A stretch of 37,500 nt of DNA from Neocallimastix lanati (nom. inval.) (GCA_016946835.1 JACVTC010000040.1:402501-440000); one strand, 5' to 3'. Numbered from the stretch's first letter, positions 12,901 to 23,894 are shown. Made by a program: numbers and translations. Notes: generated by a model not told the origin, from the sequence alone.

Positions 12901-14082
12901 AGGAATGTTCCTTTCTACTTTAAAACTCGTATACTAGTTTCTTTTGTCCTTAGCTCAGTTCTTTATTATGCTCCCTTACTTGGTTCAAATAAAAAGAATA
13001 CTGAAAAAGCTCAAACTGCTTTTAATCGAGGTTTGTACTGGAGTTTCGGGTTTAAAAATAAAACCTCCAATACTTCAATTTACAATATGTCTAAGGAACT
13101 TTCTATACCTCCTATAGCTAGTTTTTGTGCTAAGGCGATGATTCGATGCTTTAAAAAGTGGAAAGATTCTTCTTGTATTATTTCTCATTTAGTCAAAAAT
13201 ATACCTACACTTTCTCACTATTCTTGGACGAAAAAAGCACGGAGTTTAGCAGTACACAAGCACAATAATAAACTTCCTGGAGAAATAAGGAAGTTTTACT
13301 GGGAAAATATTCATTATTCAAGCACTCCTGCGATCAGATCTACAAAATACAAGAAATTTAAATTTGGTTTTAAAAAATTTATTCAACGTCTATCACTTAA
13401 ATATTCACAATTTTCTCTTGGATTTTTTTGGATTGGACGAATTAAATGTGGATTCAAATTTGATGTAAAAACGTATGTTAAAAGTAATCTAGTATCAGAA
13501 AATTGCCCAACATACTGCCCTTGTTGTGGTGAGAGTAATAGCATACCTAGTTTTACACACTGGATACTTTTATGTCCTAAATTTGAAGAATTTAGGCAAC
13601 ATTTCATTCCCTTTGTTGATGAAATTTTTATTAATTTTTCTCTTATTGTTCATGAGAAATCATTGAACATTCCTGATGATAAAGAGGAAGATTTTGATGA
13701 TAATATCAATTTTTACGTGCTGTGTCTCCTTCTTGGCGGAAATGCAGTATTTGAAATCTTAAAGATCGGCTCGGGGGAAAGAAGGCGATATATTAATAAT
13801 ATTTTTCAATCACCTTCGAACGAGTCTTCTTTCCCGATTTCATATTTTGTGGGGCTTGCGGAATTCCTTACTAACGTTATGCCTATTGTGATTGGTGATT
13901 TTTACACCATGATCGATTTGTATAGTGTTAGACCTACCGTTGTCAAGAGCGTCGACGTCGTAACGATAAGGCAAAGAAGAAATTCTGATACAGATTCGAA
14001 TGATAATTTTCATCCACATGGAGTTATCTTCGATGAATGGGAAGAGTTAGAGGCCTTTTCGTCCTCGAATCTCATAACGTAG
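9997..14082 (+). CDS. LINE polyprotein: AP-type endonuclease plus reverse transcriptase
   Basis: 1361 residues. This enzyme nicks target DNA and reverse-transcribes the element's RNA there (target-primed reverse transcription). Residues 1-130 form an unrecognised, possibly RNA-binding domain. The exonuclease-endonuclease-phosphatase domain spans about 139-356: SWNING, QEV (E172), GDFN (D282, N284), IDFIVVND and SDH (348-350) give the expected catalytic set. The RT domain spans about 585-900: GPDGIP, NNYRGISL, LDLKKAYD (D764), RQGCPLSPILF, and the active site FADD (860-863; Phe replaces the usual Tyr, as in many LINEs). A Cys/His cluster near the C-terminus (C1174, C1177, H1188, C1193) resembles the zinc-binding domain found after the RT in LINEs. 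I see no RNase H domain. The first ATG is chosen; upstream is T-rich and lacks a frame. Codons are A/T-ending, unlike the myosin. Clade is not assigned. Confidence 0.95.
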   Translation: MSTIRRGLRLYGPDHDKFVLIFIHDLESWTESRLWEFLSKKISNCNKVVHGIVKKHYINMENYFILRVNYNNCTDYLKVIYLITKHLPVKRIKWKITSRIRTFSNVNHNRTRYYSEPSIPISESLLYANPFSNTKYFNLCISWNINGWNSEKRDGLTNFNSIFNPICICLQEVGNSSFLNSFSNSYPFLNHYRTVLRRADKKIPGMRGLYIGVHSSCQFTNDDFEYRYILSVNIFSFWGVRCSLGNIYIPSKKHKDSREKAETDFANWLKNHQNNPSAIVGDFNMTKQQLKDLILRISPQWFVMDMVGHQFTWSNGGKNSCIDFIVVNDKLRNYLNIASVCYSFNDISDHLPLILSCKKISPDGFVTPPRDKQIKWSNRICRDKREAIFSHNKFTCLLDEFEHNDNLDSNTMVKKLLDTANKIGDDIQARVPTNLQGSAFHCPAYIKKLSHEKHLFYKRIKNFKLRNDLSNLQEFCDLSKEYRVLSDYIISIKRNIRNIRFKNLIHSIGECFLKNDAQRGWSGLKKISKPSYSPSQSPVYIKDKEGNVLVSQEDQLNRFAEHYEELASDITGHSLNENYWKRILNNSSTPQESWDINQPISMSEIHSTVLSMKNNKAPGPDGIPIEFFKAFFNSESRNSSQDDSNQVVTYSDCAKCLLLLFNKIWDGDFPNEWNSASIVSIPKKGDLSDCNNYRGISLINVGLKILSKIVTKRISDYAFSNGIIRPEQFGFRNKEECISLFVSIREICQRRKFKDKFTFLAFLDLKKAYDSVPIYNILTKLNNLGIRGKCLQFITNLYLTSKARANFNGKLSKEFPIHRGVRQGCPLSPILFNIFINDIFDKCKSYGVITEKKKCCGGLFADDIVLLAPTKSSLKNLLNIAHDWGIKNEMTFGINKCATLVVKPKNFIPSRHYENPTFRLGMNYIPSTNQYTYLGIPFNESLDLKPIIAKMNSKINFTVNSFFSFLTNRNVPFYFKTRILVSFVLSSVLYYAPLLGSNKKNTEKAQTAFNRGLYWSFGFKNKTSNTSIYNMSKELSIPPIASFCAKAMIRCFKKWKDSSCIISHLVKNIPTLSHYSWTKKARSLAVHKHNNKLPGEIRKFYWENIHYSSTPAIRSTKYKKFKFGFKKFIQRLSLKYSQFSLGFFWIGRIKCGFKFDVKTYVKSNLVSENCPTYCPCCGESNSIPSFTHWILLCPKFEEFRQHFIPFVDEIFINFSLIVHEKSLNIPDDKEEDFDDNINFYVLCLLLGGNAVFEILKIGSGERRRYINNIFQSPSNESSFPISYFVGLAEFLTNVMPIVIGDFYTMIDLYSVRPTVVKSVDVVTIRQRRNSDTDSNDNFHPHGVIFDEWEELEAFSSSNLIT

Positions 14083-14156
14083 TTTTTTAATATTAATATA
14101 AAAAAATAATTTCATGTATTTAAATTTCATGTATTTTTTAAAAAAAAATATTATTA

Positions 14157-14162
14157 AATAAA
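14157..14162 (+). promoter_or_regulatory. AATAAA polyadenylation signal of the LINE
   Basis: AATAAA followed by G lies 15 bases before the A tail. The same AATAAAG block precedes the conserved terminus in the short elements at 15024-15380, 27029-27340 and 28718-29070, which supports a function in 3' end formation. Confidence 0.7.
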
Positions 14163-14174
14163 GTTTATTCCTAG

Positions 14175-14216
<42 letters not shown>

Positions 14217-14218
<2 letters not shown>

Positions 14219-14990
14219 TGTGGTTTTAAATTTGATATTAGTATTTCCATTAAAAGAAAAATCGTCTCAGAAGATTGCCCTAAATGTTGCCCTTGTTGTG
14301 GTGTTAGTGTACCTAGCTTTTCTCACTGGATCTTTGCCTGTAAAGAATTGGAAAATTACAGAAATATATCTTTACCTTTTCTAGATGATCTCTTTTTGAA
14401 GTTTGCATTGATAATTGAACAAAAATCCTTGGATGTTTCTTTAGATTCAGAAAAGGATTATGATAATAATATTTATTATTATATATTGAGTGCACTTCTT
14501 GGTGGGCATTCAATATATTCAAAAATTAAAGTTAATGATGGGAAACAAAGACAATTAGTTGACAATATTTTTAAACAAAGTTCAACTTCATCAACTATTC
14601 CGTATTTTGTAGGGATTGCGGAGTTTCTAACAAATGTAATATCATTAATTTGTCGATCTTTTAGATTGATGATGAAATGGTATTCCGTTGAATCTACCGT
14701 TACCAAGAGCGTCGACGTCGAAATGATAAGGCATGGATTTTCACCTCCAGATACAGATTCGATTGATAACACTAATACTGAAATTATTACTCACAATAAT
14801 GGACGTGGTGTTATCATCGAGGAATGGGAAAAGTTAGAGGTTATTACTTCTAACGCACTTTTATGATTATATAATATATAATATTTTATTTCATGTATTT
14901 TATTTGTTATTTTTTCATTTAATTCATGTAATTTTATTATTATTATAGATTAAATAGATTAAATTAAGTTATTTTCAAAGTCTATTAAAA

Positions 14991-14994
<4 letters not shown>
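14217..14994 (+). mobile_element. 5'-truncated LINE copy of the same family
   Basis: Starts directly after the poly(A) of the full-length LINE, at the point homologous to about 13447 of that element. It carries the zinc-binding region, the C-terminus, a 3' UTR sharing TTTCATGTATTTT with the intact element, and ends AGTCTATT plus A's (14987-14994). Truncation at the 5' end is typical of aborted target-primed reverse transcription. Here, however, the missing part may also reflect interruption by the neighbouring element, since an RT fragment of the same family ends at 9213. Confidence 0.85.
14219..14866 (+). pseudogene. C-terminal remnant of LINE polyprotein
   Basis: An open frame of 215 codons with no native start. 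It begins CGFKFD, contains CPKCCPCCG and a SFSHWIFAC zinc-cluster region, then FLDDLFLKFALIIEQKSLDV, IPYFVGIAEFLTNVI, VTKSVDVEMIR and IIEEWEKLEV. These match residues from about 1151 to the end of the intact ORF, with many substitutions. The frame is unbroken, so decay is slight, but it lacks endonuclease and RT and cannot mobilise itself. Confidence 0.85.
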
Positions 14995-15029
<35 letters not shown>

Positions 15030-15102
15030 AATCTTTTACCTACATTTTATTTATATCTTTAAATTATATAATGTATTTTTTTTAAAAAAAAAAAAAAAAC
15101 AA

Positions 15103-15192
15103 TTATTTAATTATTTATTATTTAATTATTTATTATTCAATTATTTATTATTTAATTATTTAATTATTTAATTATTTAATTATTTAATTATT
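15103..15192. repeat. TTATTTAATTA-type tandem repeat inside copy A
   Basis: Alternating TTATTTA and ATTATTTA units, some with a C variant (TTATTCAATTA). The tract lies where the other two copies have only a short A/T run, so it is an expansion within the element. The same TTATTCAATTA variant occurs in the heptamer array at 35912-36538. Confidence 0.75.
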
Positions 15193-15342
15193 GTATATAT
15201 TATAATTTAAGTTATATAAATTTAAGAGTAAGAATTGAATTTTAAAAGTATTCATATTATTTTTTTCATTTATATTATTCATTTTTGAATTATTTTTTAA
15301 AAGTTAATACATAAAAATATTCTAATCTATTTAATAAAGCAC

Positions 15343-15362
15343 TGGAAGTGTATTCTCTTCCA
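15343..15362 (+). other. 3'-terminal hairpin of the retroelement tail
   Basis: A 6-base stem TGGAAG / CTTCCA around the loop TGTATTCT, five bases before the A tail. The copies at 27029 and 28718 keep the loop and most of the stem with substitutions. In several LINE and SINE families a 3' stem-loop is the reverse-transcriptase recognition site; that role here is inference. Confidence 0.55.
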
Positions 15363-15380
15363 AGTCTAAAAAAAAAAAAA

Positions 15381-16366
15381 TCAAATAGTAATGTAAACAC
15401 TGTTGTTGTTTTCATTACATGGTCAGATAATATCTATTTATTTTATTAATTCTGTGTTTTTTTATTTTTTTATTAAAATTAAAAATATTCATGTAATTAA
15501 TAAATGAATAAATAAATAAGGATTAAAGTTCGCTATAATTGCGGCTGAAAAAAAAAAGATTTCTTTTTCTAATATTATTTCTTTGATTTATTTTAAATGA
15601 ATCAGTAACAAATTGCTATTATGAATTTTTTTTTTTATTATATATAGTTATATTATTTTTATATTAATTATAACTTTTTTTTTTTAAAAAAAAGACATCT
15701 TTATTTTAGGTATATATTATTTCTTTTTTATTAAATTTTTTTAATAATGCTAAAATATATAATCAAGATATACTCAATAATCAATTTTTTATGTTAACTT
15801 TTTAAATATCAGTATATCTTTGAATTTTTTGTTAAAGAATTTTTTTTATTTTTTATTACTTTATTATATTGCTATTAATATATGAACGTGAAAAGAAGTA
15901 TATATATGTAGTGTATTATTGAATGAGAAGAAAATACTTAATAATATAGATTATTTAGTGTATAGGGAGTTTTATACTTATGTTAACAATATATATAAAA
16001 CAGTACAACTATGCATATGTGAAGTATATGCTGGTATAAATATGCATATAAGTTAAAATATAGCATAATTGGTGTATACATTGATATATATATATATATA
16101 TATTTATTTATAAATGATTATATGTATTATATTTTATATTATTTTGCGTATATATTATAAATGTATGTTCATGTATATTTAACTTATTATAACACTATAA
16201 TATATTTAATTGATATTAAAACCTTTATAATCATTAAAGCTCCAATAAGAACTAAATATATGAAGTAATTTGTGAGGTATAAGGAGCATAATTGACTTAA
16301 TGCTCGAGCAACTAAGTAGCATATAATGTAGTAGGAGTATAAATATATTAAATATCCATTATTTAT

Positions 16367-16412
<46 letters not shown>

Positions 16413-16656
16413 TGTTATTTATATCAATATATATAATATAATTTTTTTTTTTATAATTATATATTTAAGAGATTATATATATATATATATTATTTTTTTT
16501 TTAATAATTAATTTTTTTTTTTTTTTTACATTTAAAAAATTAATAAATTATATTAATTATTTTTTAAATACTTTAAATATTCAATAAATGCTGCTATAAT
16601 TTATTACAAAAATTAATCACAAAATAAATCAAGAATTTCTTTATTTAAAAAACTTA

Positions 16657-16689
<33 letters not shown>

Positions 16690-16957
16690 GATAAATATTT
16701 AATATAAATTTTAATGATAATGAATATTATTATAATTTAATCAATTATAGAATATATCCTAAATAAAGATAAATAAAACTATTTATTAATTTAATTACTA
16801 ATATGAAAGAAAGAGAGGAAATATACATTTATTTAGGGTTAAATCAATTTAACCTTTTTTTTTTTTAAATTTAGATAAGATCAATAATTGAATTATTGGA
16901 GAATATAACTCAAGTATAATTTTTTTTTTTTTTTTTTTTAATAATCAAAGAGAAATA

Positions 16958-16988
<31 letters not shown>

Positions 16989-18780
16989 TTTATATAATTA
17001 ATATTTATAAAGAATTAAATAGAAAAAAAAAAAAAAAAAGAAAAAGATATAATTTATTTTTTTGACAAGATTACAAAAAAAAAAAAAAAATTATTCCTTA
17101 AATTAACAGTAAATTGGGAGATTTTTATCTTTTGAAGTTAAAAAATCTTCCCTTGTGGATTACATATGCACGATGACTCTTGATTTCTGACTTTTAAAAT
17201 AGTAATAATATACAGAAGTTTGGAATTTATTTTAAACAAATAATAACATGATAGTCAATTAATTAATTATCAAAATTATCAAAAATTTAAAATTACTAAT
17301 AACAATAACTGTTAAAATAAAAAAACAAAAACAAAAACAAAAACAAAAACAAATATATATGGTATCTATATTATTATTTCTATTTATATATGATTTATAT
17401 AGTAAAAATCATTAAGTTTATTTAATTTATTCTTGTAATACTATCATTTATTTTCAATATTTAATAAATAAAATATTTTTTTTTGGAAAATTAAATAAAC
17501 AATAAATATATATAAATATATATGAATACAAATTAAATAAATTAACTTTTAAAGAGTAATGAAAAAAATAGTATAATAACATTTAAATTTATATTTTACG
17601 TATGCATAAATAATATAAATTAAATATTATTATTAGTATTATTGCTTTTGGTGTGTTGATTATCATTAAAAAAAAAAGATTGTTAAAAAAATAAATATTA
17701 AATTATTATGATATAAAATTTTCAATATATATGTTTAACAAATGAAAATTTAATTTTATATTATTACTAAATTTTTAATATATTAAATAAACTCTATGAA
17801 ATAAACTCTATGATATAATGAATATAAAAATAAGAAAATCAAAAAAAAAAAATCAAAAAAAAAAAATCAAAAATAAAAAAAAAATTAAACGATATATAGA
17901 TATTTGGATAAAAATATTATTAATCAATAAAATAAAATATTAAGTTATTATTACAAAAAAAGGTTTTTTGTAATTTATAATTTTTTTAATACTATTTTTT
18001 TTTTTTTTTATATATATATATATGTAATATAATTTTTTTTTATATTATATATGTAATATAATTTTTTTTTTTTTTTTTTTTTTTTTTTATAGAAAATCTA
18101 ATTTTATTTTTAAAATTTCGTATCATTTATAATGGATTATTTATAATTATCGAAAGATATATATATATATATATATATTTTATATAATTATTAGAGTTTT
18201 AATAAATAGTAATAAATCTAGTGTTAATAGATATATAATAAAATAAAAAAGAGAAAATATATATTACATTATAGTTCCAAAAAATACCATTTGTATTTTT
18301 TAAATAATAAAAAATATTTATGGATAGTAAATAATAATAATAATATTAAATAATATTTAAAATATTATTTAATTATAAAATTATTTAATAAATTTATATT
18401 ATTATATAATAAACTAAATAATATTTAAAATTCAACAATCTGTTATATTCTATCTATTTATCTATCTATCTATTTTCTTCATATGCTATTTAAATAATTT
18501 CTACAAATATATAATAAATATATAAATATACAAAAAAAAAAATTTTTTTTATAGAAATATAATAAAAATAAAAATTATAATATCAATATAAAAAAAGAAA
18601 AAAATCTACTTATGTTTTATATAATACAATGGTTAGTTGAGTAATTCGATGAAACCAAATAAGAAATTATCATAATAGATATAATTATTTTATTTCAATA
18701 CGGTATCATCATTGAATCGTATTTTAATATATATATAATTATATATTTTTTCCACTTTTTTTTTTTTTTTATTTCCTTTC

Positions 18781-18844
<64 letters not shown>

Positions 18845-20214
18845 GATATTCATAATTTATTATTATTAATAAATCAAAAAGAAAAGAATAAAAAGGGAAA
18901 TCATAAAATAAAATGTAAAAAGAAGGAATTTTATATGATAATGAAAATAAATGAACCTTTTTATCAAATAATGTGGAATAATAATTGTATTTAAGAAAGA
19001 AAAAGAGAAAAAAAAAAAGAAAAAGATAAAAAAAAAAAACAAACTTTTAAAAGAAAATTGAAATAGAAAATCAATATATATAAATATATAAATAATATTA
19101 TATAAATAATATTATTAAATTAGAGGAAAAAAATAAAAAAATTATTATAGAAAAAAGATTTTTTTAAATATATATATGTATTATATATATTTATGTGTAA
19201 ATATATACAATATACCTATTATATATAATTTTTTATTTCCCTAATTTTTATTACTCTTCTTTTTTAATTATTTTTTATTGTTTTTTAATACTATAAACAT
19301 ATATTTATTTAATTTCTGTTAATCATTTTTATATAATAATTAAATATATTATAGAAATCAATTTTATATTAATATATATATATTTTATTATTATAATTAT
19401 ATAAATCCTATTATATCAATTCTATTTGTAGTTATTATTTAAACTATGAAGAGTTATACCATAGAAATGAATAATTAAATATTAATACCAAATATATATA
19501 TATATATATAAATAAATTTTTTTCTATTCAAAAAATAAAAAAATAAAAAAAAAAAAACATCTTAATATTGTCAAATATATCAGAAGTAGAAAAAAAAAAT
19601 TTTTTTTTTTCTTATATAATACGTGTATATAAGAAAATAAAGAATCAAAAATTTATAATAATTTATTACATTATCTTTTTCAAAAATATACCAAAGAATT
19701 ATTCTTACTATATATATATACTTATTTATTTGAATAATCATGATAATATAAAATAATAATAATACTAAAAAAAAAAAAAAAAAAAATTATTTTTTAAGAA
19801 TTACTATTATATATAAATATATTAATTTACTTCATAACATTAATTTTTCATAAAAAAACTGGAATTCTATAAAACAACAACAACAACAAAAAAAAAAAAA
19901 CAACTAACAAAAAAGAAATAAAAAAAAAAAAAATAACAAAAAAAAAACAAAAAAAAAAACAAAAAAAAAAAAAATAAAATAGTATATCACAAAAAAAAAA
20001 TTTTTTTTTTATAGACTATTTAATTTTTTTTCCTCCTTCAATAAATTTTTAAACATTGGAATAATTATCACTATCCTTTTTTTTTTTAATATTAAACGAC
20101 AAATAAAATAATAAATAACTATTAGATTTTTTTTTACAATAATACATTTAATTTAATTAATAACTTGAATCATAATAAACATAATACCAAAAGTATAGTT
20201 ATATATATATATAC

Positions 20215-20248
<34 letters not shown>

Positions 20249-20300
20249 TTTATATTACTATAAATATAAAAATAAATAATAGATAAAAATTTGTACTAAA

Positions 20301-20334
<34 letters not shown>

Positions 20335-20566
20335 TTATTTATTATTCTTTTTATAAAATTAAAATAATGAAAAAATTTTGTTAATAATTAATTAAATTTA
20401 TTAATGTAAAGTAAGTTTTAATTCAATATATTCCATATCGTTTTTGTCAATATATATTACATTTTTTTGTGACTTCTTTTTTTTTTATTAAATATATATC
20501 AATATTGTTTTATCTTTTAAATATTATAATATTAATATTAATTATATATTATTCTTACTTATATAG
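15381..20566. other. A/T-rich spacer, about 5 kb
   Basis: No gene recognised. It contains T tracts (16371-16404), AT dinucleotide runs, ATT microsatellite (16662-16689, 18784-18844), CAAAAA repeats near 17325-17351, and A-rich blocks near 19880-19980. Slightly more complex patches are 15880-16350, including the palindrome TGCTCGAGCA at 16301-16310, 17100-17230 with a hairpin, and 18620-18720; none matches an RNA gene I can identify. The missing first exon of the G-alpha gene should lie in the last part. Confidence 0.7.
18784..18844. repeat. ATT trinucleotide microsatellite
   Basis: About 20 uninterrupted ATT units. Confidence 0.95.
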
Positions 20567-22247
20567 GTGTGTTTTAGACAATTATTTGGATGTTTTGGAT
20601 CCAAAGAGGTAAAGGAAAAAAACCTTAAATCAAATAAAATTGATAAAGAAATTCCGAGAGAGAAGCAAAGGAAGAAAAATGAATGTAAAATACTGTTACT
20701 TGGTCAGTTTTATACAATGTTTAATAATAATAATAATAATAGTAATAATAAATTAATAATTATTAATTAATAATAATTACAAACCATAAAATAATAATAA
20801 ACAATAATTATACTAATAAATAAATAAAGGCTCTGGTGAATCAGGAAAATCAACAATATTTAAACAATTAAAATTTATTAATCAAAATGGTTATAAACAA
20901 AGTGAACTAGAAGAATATAAAACAACAATATACCGAAATGTATTAGATTGTTTTTTTCAAATGTTAGAATATGGAAGAGCTCTGGTGAAATTTAATAAAA
21001 TTGATAAATTAGTTGAAAATTCAGAAAATCTAGTATATATCCATAATTTTTTTTTTTTTTAAATATAAAAATTAAAAAATTTCTTTAATTATATTTAATT
21101 TAATTTATTATTATTATTAATATTAATATTATTATTATATTATTATTATTATTATTATTATTATTTTCAATTAATAATAATAATAAAAAAAAAAAAAAAA
21201 AAAAAAAAGGAAATTATTGAAAGACTAGATAACGATAAAGAAGCTATTATATGTCTATGTAAAGTATCTAAAGAGCTAGCTATTGATATAAATTCTATTG
21301 TAACAGATCCAAATATAGCAAAAATTATGAATTATTGTTATGAAAATCCTCAAGATTACTATTTAATCGATTCAACTAAATAGTAAAAATTTCAATTTCT
21401 TTTATTTTAATTTTTATTTTTTTATAATTATATACATTTATAAATAAGTAAATGAATGAATGAATAAATAATAAATGAATAAATAATTAATTAATTATTT
21501 AATTAATAAATTTATTATTATAATTACTACCACAAATATTATTATAAATAATTAATTTTATTAACCCGAATAATTGATTCTAATTATTATTATCATATAA
21601 TTTTTTATATATTTATTTATTTCAATAATTCAATTAATCAATTGAAAAATTAAAAAAAAAAAAAAAAAAGTTTTTTTGATAATGTATTAAGAATTGGTGA
21701 AAAAGATTATTCACCTACAGAGCAAGATATATTGCATTCTAGATGTAAAACAACCGGTATAGATGAAATATATTTTACATATGAAGAACTATATATACAG
21801 TAATTATTATTATTCTTCCATATACACACACTCACATATATATATATATATATATATTTTAATGAATTGAATATATAAATTAAAAAAAAAAATTAAGAAA
21901 TAATTATAAATTTTATATCATTTAATGTTTTGTTTTGTTTGTGTTAATTTTAATTATTATTACTGTTTTAATTTTTTTTTTATTAGTACGACTAATAATT
22001 AATAAATAATATTAATATAATAATGAAATTTTTTTTTATATAAAAATAGTTTATTTGATGTAGGAGGGCAAAGATCCGAGAGAAGAAAATGGGTAAATAA
22101 ATATTATTAATTTAAAATTAGAAATATTATTAAGTTTTTTATTTTTTTATTTTTTATTTTTTTTTATTTTTTATTTTTTTATATTTTATTTTTTTATGAA
22201 ATAATGATAATAATTAATAATACAACAACAACAACAACAACAACAAC

Positions 22248-22280
<33 letters not shown>

Positions 22281-23196
22281 TTTATATTAATATGAAAATT
22301 TTATAGATTAGTTATTTTGAAGCAGTTACATCAATTATATTTTGTGTTGCACTATCAGAATATGATCAATCATTAATTGAAGATGGTAGTCAGGTAAATT
22401 AATTTATTTATAAAAATATATATTATGTATCATAGTTATTTTTATTTTTATTTTTTTTATTTTATTTTATTTTATGATTTTATGATTATTATCATAAAAA
22501 ATATAATCTACTAAATCCGTATACCTATATTTTAACTGTTTAAATAATGATATGTTTATATTGTATATTATTTATTTTTTTTTATGCAATATATATATAT
22601 ATATATTTAGAATCGTATGGTAGAGAGTCTAATGCTTTTTGATTCAATTGTAAATAGTAGATGGTTTATTAGAACATCTATAATTCTTTTCTTAAATAAA
22701 TATGATTTATTTGCTGAAAAGCTAAAGAAAATTGTAAGAATTTATGTTTTTTTTTATTTTATTTTATTTTTTTTTTTTTTATAATTTATTATTATAAATT
22801 TTAATATAATAAATATATTAATTTGATATTAAAATAAACAATTTATATATATATATATATATATAATATAATATTTAAATATTCCAAAAAAAAAAAAAAA
22901 AAAAAAAAATATTTTATGTATTTTTATATTTTTATATAATTAAATAATAATAGCCTCTAGAAAAGTTTTTCCCTGATTATTCAGGTAAATAAAAATGTAT
23001 GATAGAATGCTGATATTAATACTTATATGTATAATTAATGAGTGTATATACCAATATTAATATTGTATTATAAATAATATATATATATATATTTATATAA
23101 ATTAATAGGTGAAAAAGAACCTAAGAAAGCTGCAACATTTCTAAGAGATAAATTCTTACAAAAAAATAATGCAAAATTATCTATATACCCTCAGTA

Positions 23197-23243
<47 letters not shown>

Positions 23244-23872
23244 CTAAAATATATATTATCCAAATATATTATATTAATGTATAAATGGGAATAGATTATT
23301 ATAATAATGCTTAATTTTAATTTATATATATATATTTTTTTTTAATTTTTATAATTTAAAATTAATATTAATTATACATATATGATTAAATAAAAATAAA
23401 AATAAAAATAAAAATTAAAATAAAAACTAAAAATAAATAAATAAATAAATAAAATATTTATACAGTTTAACTCAAGCTACCAATATCAAAAATGTTAGTA
23501 TTTTGTTCAATTTTTTTTTTATGTGTTTATATATGATAATAGATAGTTGTGAATATGAAAATAATATAATTATATAATTAAAATGAATGGTTTAATAAAT
23601 AATAAATAATTAATAATACTAATATAATACTAATAAGTCAATTATTTAAATAATATTAATAATTATTTCAGATAAAACATGTATTTTTCTCAGTATTTAC
23701 CACCATTGTACAGGTAAATAATATAATTCATTGTACTGTTGTTAAATATATTTAATAAAATTTTATATTTAGTCTTAAATAAATAAATAAATAAATAATA
23801 AAATTAATAATATATATTGTATTATTTTATTTTATATATTAGAATTCTTTAAAAGATAATGGAATTTTGTAA
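20567..23872 (+). CDS. Heterotrimeric G-protein alpha subunit, at least 12 exons, 5' end incomplete
   Basis: GTP-binding switch subunit that couples membrane receptors to effectors. Exons: 20567-20702, 20830-21032, 21210-21382, 21671-21799, 22050-22092, 22307-22393, 22611-22733, 22954-22984, 23109-23193, 23466-23493, 23672-23713, 23843-23872. All introns are GT-AG and phases agree, giving 369 residues. Motifs: P-loop GSGESGKST (46-54, split by intron 1), the helical domain, switch I RCKTTGI with Arg195, switch [14 protein letters not shown] with catalytic Gln221, base-binding NKYD (286-289; family consensus NKKD) and TQAT (339-342; consensus TCAT), C-terminus DNGIL. The C-terminal Cys that pertussis toxin modifies in Gi-type subunits is Asn here. 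No in-frame ATG precedes the first exon, which follows an ATATAG acceptor, so a small exon (probably MG..., for myristoylation) lies upstream or was lost. Cysteines near the N-terminus could be palmitoylated. Subfamily is unassigned. Confidence 0.93.
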
Positions 23873-23894
23873 ATAGAGCATATTTAAAGCAAAC

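Larger units (their letters stand above)
9214..14216 (+). mobile_element. Full-length non-LTR retrotransposon (LINE) with intact ORF and poly(A) tail
   Basis: About 5.0 kb: a leader of roughly 780 bases, one uninterrupted 1361-codon ORF with endonuclease and reverse transcriptase, a short 3' UTR (14083-14177) with AATAAA at 14157-14162, the terminal sequence CCTAGTCT, and 39 A residues (14178-14216). GGTGTG occurs at 9208-9213 and 14217-14222, a possible 6-base target-site duplication that sets the 5' end at 9214. That is short for a LINE, so the 5' boundary is provisional. Both flanks are fragments of the same family, so it probably inserted into or beside an older copy. There are no LTRs, no RNase H motif was recognised, and there is no separate ORF1. 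The intact frame and long A-tail suggest a recent insertion. Confidence 0.85.
15024..15380 (+). mobile_element. Short non-coding retroelement sharing the LINE tail (copy A)
   Basis: Starts TTACTTAATCTTTTACC and includes CTTTAAATTATATAATGTA. After an expanded TTATTTAATTA tract it continues GTTAATACATAAAAATAT, TTTAATAAAGC, a GGAAG...CTTCC hairpin, AGTCT and 13 A's. The same blocks in the same order occur on the other strand at 27029-27340 and 28718-29070. It has no ORF. It ends like the LINE 3' terminus, so it is either a non-autonomous element using the LINE machinery or a copy truncated within a 3' UTR. The 5' limit is uncertain. Confidence 0.65.

Noticed and set aside
16301-16310. Perfect palindrome TGCTCGAGCA
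   Set aside because: A single 10-base palindrome without a partner motif or nearby gene; not enough to call a regulatory site.
18620-18720. Possible tRNA-like A box near GGTTAGTTGAG
   Set aside because: No matching B box or cloverleaf arms could be drawn.
19568-19756. 62-codon plus-strand frame in the spacer
   Set aside because: Starts with TTG, composition is that of the A/T-rich background, and it has no recognisable motif.
20367-20410. ATGs at 20367 and 20404 with a GTAAGT donor at 20411 as first exon of the G-alpha gene
   Set aside because: Both frames hit a stop before the donor, and phases do not join to 20567.
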